Shown piece after piece: positions 7,137 to 9,002 of a stretch of DNA of 9,002 nt. The number at the start of each line of letters is the position of its first letter. The first letter of the stretch is position 1. This DNA comes from Flavobacteriales bacterium. Lineage in GTDB: Bacteria > Bacteroidota > Bacteroidia > Flavobacteriales_F > PHOS-HE28. Position numbers and translations under genes: made by a program. The DNA lies in contig JAGQVR010000113.1 in NCBI GenBank assembly GCA_020437875.1, positions 1 to 9,002 of the forward strand, read 5' to 3'. The notes under the pieces are model-generated. The model had not been told where the DNA came from, did no database searches, and worked only from the letters and a program-made list of their open reading frames with translations.

Positions 7137-7328
7137 ATGCTGATCATCCCGGTCAAGGAAGGCGAGAGCATCGACAAGGCGCTCAAGAAGTTCAAGAAGA
7201 AGTTCGAGCGCACCCAAACGATGCGCCAACTGCGTAAGCGCCAGAGCTTTACGAAGCCTTCGGTGGCCCGTCGCAAGGAGATCATCCGTGCGGCCTACAA
7301 GTTGACCTTGCAGAAGAACGAGGAGTAA
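7137..7328 (+). CDS. rpsU: Small ribosomal subunit protein bS21
   Basis: A 63-residue, very basic protein of the 30S platform, next to the 3' end of 16S rRNA. MLIIPVKEGESIDKALKKFK is the bS21 N terminus, followed by the arginine/lysine-rich RTQTMRQLRKRQSF and SVARRKEIIRAAYKL. The short acidic end (QKNEE) is typical of Bacteroidota rather than the longer arginine-rich E. coli tail. Tyr54 (in RAAYKL) is the residue I recall as stacking on the anti-Shine-Dalgarno in the Flavobacterium johnsoniae ribosome. The gene has its own promoter and a Shine-Dalgarno, and is followed after 26 bases by a strong terminator, so it may be made mostly as a single-gene mRNA, with read-through into xerC. Confidence 0.96.
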   Translation: MLIIPVKEGESIDKALKKFKKKFERTQTMRQLRKRQSFTKPSVARRKEIIRAAYKLTLQKNEE

Positions 7329-7354
7329 GGTCGGACCCTCCGTAGTGAACTCTC

Positions 7355-7380
7355 GAAAAGCCCCAACGATGGGGCTTTTC
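7355..7380 (+). terminator. Intrinsic terminator after rpsU
   Basis: A perfect 10-bp stem (7355-7364 with 7371-7380) has the loop AACGAT. The four-base GC core is flanked by AAAA on the left and TTTT on the right, so it could act on both strands. It ends 97-124 bases before the possible xerC starts. I find no matching promoter between it and xerC (7381-7504), so xerC and hpf may depend on read-through or on a promoter I do not recognise. Confidence 0.85.
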
Positions 7381-7504
7381 TCATTTCCAGCGCCGGTGCG
7401 TTCCACCCGACCGTTGCCGGCCAGTTGAATTAACAGGGTCTCCGCGTACAACTCCCGGGTGCGATGCGTACGAGGCGATGGCCTTCCCGCGTTCCTTAGC
7501 CGGG

Positions 7505-8395
7505 ATGCTGCTGGACCGGTTCGTTGACCACCTGACCTACGAGAAGCGCTATAGTTCGCACACCGTGGCCGCCTATCGCTGTGACCTGGAGCAGTTCCAA
7601 GCCTTCCTGGCCGACTTCGGTGTGGATAAGCTCCAACAGGCCACCGATAAGTCCGTTCGCCGGTGGATGATGCAATTGATGGAGGAAGGTACGGGGGCGC
7701 GAAGCGTGAACAGGAAATTGAGTTCCCTCCGGGGTTTCTTCCGATTCGCCCGGTTGGTGGGGGAGGCAGGGCATGACCCCACGGCGCTCCTTGATCCACC
7801 CAAGACCCCGAAGCGACTGCCTGAGTTCGTTGAGGAAACGGGCATGGAGCGCCTGCTGAACGAGATGGAATGGCCCTCCGGCCACCAAGGTGCCACGGAA
7901 CGCCTGGTGATCGACCTGCTTTACCAGACCGGGATGCGACTCGCTGAACTGCTGGGCCTGACCATCGGGGACATCGACCTGAAGCGAGGCAGCCTAAGGG
8001 TGATGGGCAAGCGGCAGAAGGAGCGCATCATCCCCATCGGACAAGGCCTGATCGACGGATTGAAGGCCTATCTGGCGGGGCGTACGGCCATTGGTGCGGG
8101 GGGCACGGTATCTGCCCCCTTGCTCGTGGACGCGCAGGGCGAACCGTTGGCACGACGCTCCGTACAACGTCTTGTAAGTCGTTACCTTAGTGGGGTCACC
8201 ACTCAGCGCAAACGCAGTCCGCACGTGTTGAGACACACCTTCGCCACCCACATGCTCGAGCATGGCGCCGACCTGAACGCGGTGAAGGAGTTGTTGGGCC
8301 ATGCCAACCTGGCGGCCACGCAGGTATACACCCACAATACGGTGGAGAAACTCCGCAAAGTCCACGCCCAGGCCCACCCACGCGGGGGCAAGTAA
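7505..8395 (+). CDS. xerC: Tyrosine recombinase XerC
   Basis: Site-specific recombinase that, with a partner, resolves chromosome dimers at dif. The N-terminal SAM-like DNA-binding domain (LLDRFVDHLTYEKRYSSHTV... about residues 1-95) precedes the catalytic domain. All active-site residues are present, numbered from this start: Arg145 (TGMRLAEL), Lys169 (GKRQKERIIP), His240 and Arg243 (HVLRHTFATH), His266 (LLGHANL) and the nucleophile Tyr275 (TQVYTH). The C terminus KVHAQAHPRG is typical. The frame also has an ATG at 7478, adding MAFPRSLAG, but family members usually begin ML.. right before this helix, so ATG 7505 (296 residues) is preferred; neither start has a good Shine-Dalgarno. Its place between rpsU and hpf is the usual Bacteroidota position, which argues for housekeeping XerC rather than a mobile-element integrase. 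Confidence 0.94.
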   Translation: MLLDRFVDHLTYEKRYSSHTVAAYRCDLEQFQAFLADFGVDKLQQATDKSVRRWMMQLMEEGTGARSVNRKLSSLRGFFRFARLVGEAGHDPTALLDPPKTPKRLPEFVEETGMERLLNEMEWPSGHQGATERLVIDLLYQTGMRLAELLGLTIGDIDLKRGSLRVMGKRQKERIIPIGQGLIDGLKAYLAGRTAIGAGGTVSAPLLVDAQGEPLARRSVQRLVSRYLSGVTTQRKRSPHVLRHTFATHMLEHGADLNAVKELLGHANLAATQVYTHNTVEKLRKVHAQAHPRGGK

Positions 8396-8431
8396 GGGGC
8401 GATCACACCAACAACGAACGGAACCTGTACC

Positions 8432-8737
8432 ATGAACGTGAACGTGCATTCCATCCATTTCGACGCCGATGTCAAACTGGTCAGCTTCATCAAGGAGAAG
8501 CTCTCGAAGCTGAACCAGTTCCACGATAGCATCCTTTCCGGCGAGGTGTTCCTGCGCCTGGAGCACGATGGGGAGAATCGGGAGAACAAGGTGGTGGAGA
8601 TCCGCCTGGCCGTCCCCGGCAACGACCTTTTCGCCAAACGGCAGGGCAAGAGCTTCGAGGAGGCTGCCATCACCACCGTGGAAGCGCTGCGCAACCAGGT
8701 GACCCGCGCCAAGGAAAGTCCGCGTAAGGTGCTGTGA
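8432..8737 (+). CDS. hpf: Ribosome hibernation-promoting factor (HPF/RaiA family, short form)
   Basis: A 101-residue protein that binds the 30S subunit at the mRNA/tRNA sites and silences or stabilises idle ribosomes. The N terminus MNVNVHSIHFDADVKLVSFI is the family beta-strand and helix; IRLAVPGNDLFAKRQGKSFEEA and ITTVEALRNQVTRAK form the later strands and second helix. The length shows the short form, with no C-terminal dimerisation domain, so 100S disome formation would need another factor. The ATG at 8432 lies 36 bases after xerC with no promoter seen between, and a strong terminator follows. I use hpf for the family; yfiA/raiA would be an equally valid label. Confidence 0.93.
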   Translation: MNVNVHSIHFDADVKLVSFIKEKLSKLNQFHDSILSGEVFLRLEHDGENRENKVVEIRLAVPGNDLFAKRQGKSFEEAAITTVEALRNQVTRAKESPRKVL

Positions 8738-8754
8738 TCCAAGGTCCAATATGG

Positions 8755-8778
8755 CAGGCGTTCTTTTAGCGGCGCCTG
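8755..8778 (+). repeat. Small inverted repeat between hpf and its terminator
   Basis: CAGGCG at 8755-8760 and its reverse complement CGCCTG at 8773-8778 could form a 6-bp hairpin with a 12-base loop. It sits just 5 bases before the terminator stem. It lacks a T tract and may be chance, or an RNA 3'-end stabiliser for the xerC-hpf mRNA. Confidence 0.35.
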
Positions 8779-8783
8779 ACGGG

Positions 8784-8811
8784 AAGGCCACGATGAAAGT
8801 CGTGGCCTTTT
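8784..8811 (+). terminator. Intrinsic terminator after hpf
   Basis: A perfect 10-bp stem (8784-8793 with 8800-8809) has the loop TGAAAG and a short T run (8808-8811). It closes the xerC-hpf unit. The -33 TTTG of the tRNA promoter starts 3 bases downstream, so terminator and promoter are packed edge to edge. Confidence 0.85.
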
Positions 8812-8813
8812 CG

Positions 8814-8844
8814 TTTGGAGCAGTGGGTATTCTTACTACATTTG
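8814..8844 (+). promoter_or_regulatory. Bacteroidota-type promoter of the tRNA-Thr transcript
   Basis: TTTG at 8814-8817, a 19-base spacer and TACATTTG at 8837-8844 match the consensus exactly and have the same spacing as the rpsU promoter. Transcription should start near 8850, leaving about 55-60 bases of 5' leader for RNase P to remove. The transcript probably continues beyond the window; in many Bacteroidota this tRNA begins a cluster leading to tuf, which cannot be checked here. Confidence 0.83.
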
Positions 8845-8907
8845 CAGGCCCAATTCGGGACCTTGTGCTCCGGAATGGGTGGAAAGCGTTCTTTTTCTGT
8901 TGTACAG

Positions 8908-8980
8908 GCCAATGTAGCTCAGCTGGTAGAGCAGCTGATTTGTAATCAGCAGGTCGGGGGTTCGAATCCGTCCATTGGCT
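8908..8980 (+). tRNA. tRNA-Thr (anticodon UGU)
   Basis: A 73-base cloverleaf. The acceptor stem is GCCAATG (8908-8914) with CATTGGC (8973-8979), all seven pairs intact. The D arm is GCTC/GAGC. The anticodon stem is GCTGA/TCAGC, with loop TTTGTAA and anticodon TGT at 8941-8943, which reads ACA and other ACN threonine codons. The T arm (8956-8972) has the standard TTCGAAT loop but a stem of GGGGG against CCGTC, leaving a G-G mismatch at the third pair (8958/8970) and one G-U pair. The discriminator is T at 8980 and CCA is not encoded (CCG follows), so CCA must be added by the nucleotidyltransferase. Apart from the mismatch it looks functional. Confidence 0.95.
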
Positions 8981-9002
8981 CCGTGAATCGGAAGAGGGGA
9001 GA

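Noticed and set aside
5885..7285. 466-codon open frame on the - strand across the acyl-CoA dehydrogenase and rpsU
   Set aside because: It is antisense to two certain genes, its protein has no recognisable motif, and long antisense frames are expected in GC-rich coding DNA.
7505..8395. Tyrosine recombinase as a sign of an integrated element ending at the tRNA-Thr
   Set aside because: An integrase near a tRNA can mark an island, but the gene matches housekeeping XerC, lies in its usual rpsU-xerC-hpf setting, and I see no att repeat of the tRNA 3' end in the window.
8751..8945. 64-codon + strand frame after hpf
   Set aside because: It crosses the terminator, the tRNA promoter and half of the tRNA, so it is a chance frame.

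Overview
The window is a chromosomal stretch of a GC-rich bacterium, almost certainly a member of the Bacteroidota. A high-GC, uncultured-type Flavobacteriales lineage is my best guess. Four things point there: perfect Bacteroidota-type promoters (TTTG, 19-nt spacer, TAnnTTTG) before rpsU and before the tRNA; almost no Shine-Dalgarno sequences, with rpsU as the exception; the gene pairs prfA-pyrF and rpsU-xerC-hpf-tRNA-Thr, which I recall as typical of the phylum; and a DUF2851 protein, a family I know mainly from Bacteroidota. All genes are on the + strand and packed tightly.

Layout. Bases 1-657 hold the C-terminal part of peptide release factor 1 (prfA), cut by the window edge. Next is orotidine-5'-phosphate decarboxylase (pyrF, GTG start, 732-1556). 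Then come a DUF2851 protein with an uncertain start (about 1626-3026), a 76-residue PspC-domain membrane protein (3036-3266) and an RmlD-like NAD(P)-dependent SDR reductase (3304-4212). After a 169-base gap there is a membrane-anchored protein with three helix-hairpin-helix regions (4382-5365). Its stop overlaps the GTG start of adenine phosphoribosyltransferase (apt, 5362-5895), which is followed by an acyl-CoA dehydrogenase (5921-7072).

A second unit then begins at a strong promoter (7077-7107): rpsU (bS21), an intrinsic terminator, xerC, hpf and a second intrinsic terminator. The last promoter (8814-8844) drives a tRNA-Thr(UGU) at 8908-8980, at the right edge.

Functionally this is core housekeeping: translation (prfA, rpsU, hpf, tRNA-Thr), nucleotide metabolism (pyrF, apt), acyl-CoA oxidation, chromosome dimer resolution (xerC) and a few poorly characterised proteins. 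I see no mobile element, CRISPR array, phage or defence island. The points most worth a second look are the rpsU leader with its isolated Shine-Dalgarno and the conserved bS21 Tyr54, the nuclease-like motif and cysteine cluster of the DUF2851 protein together with its unclear start, and a G-G mismatch in the T stem of the tRNA.
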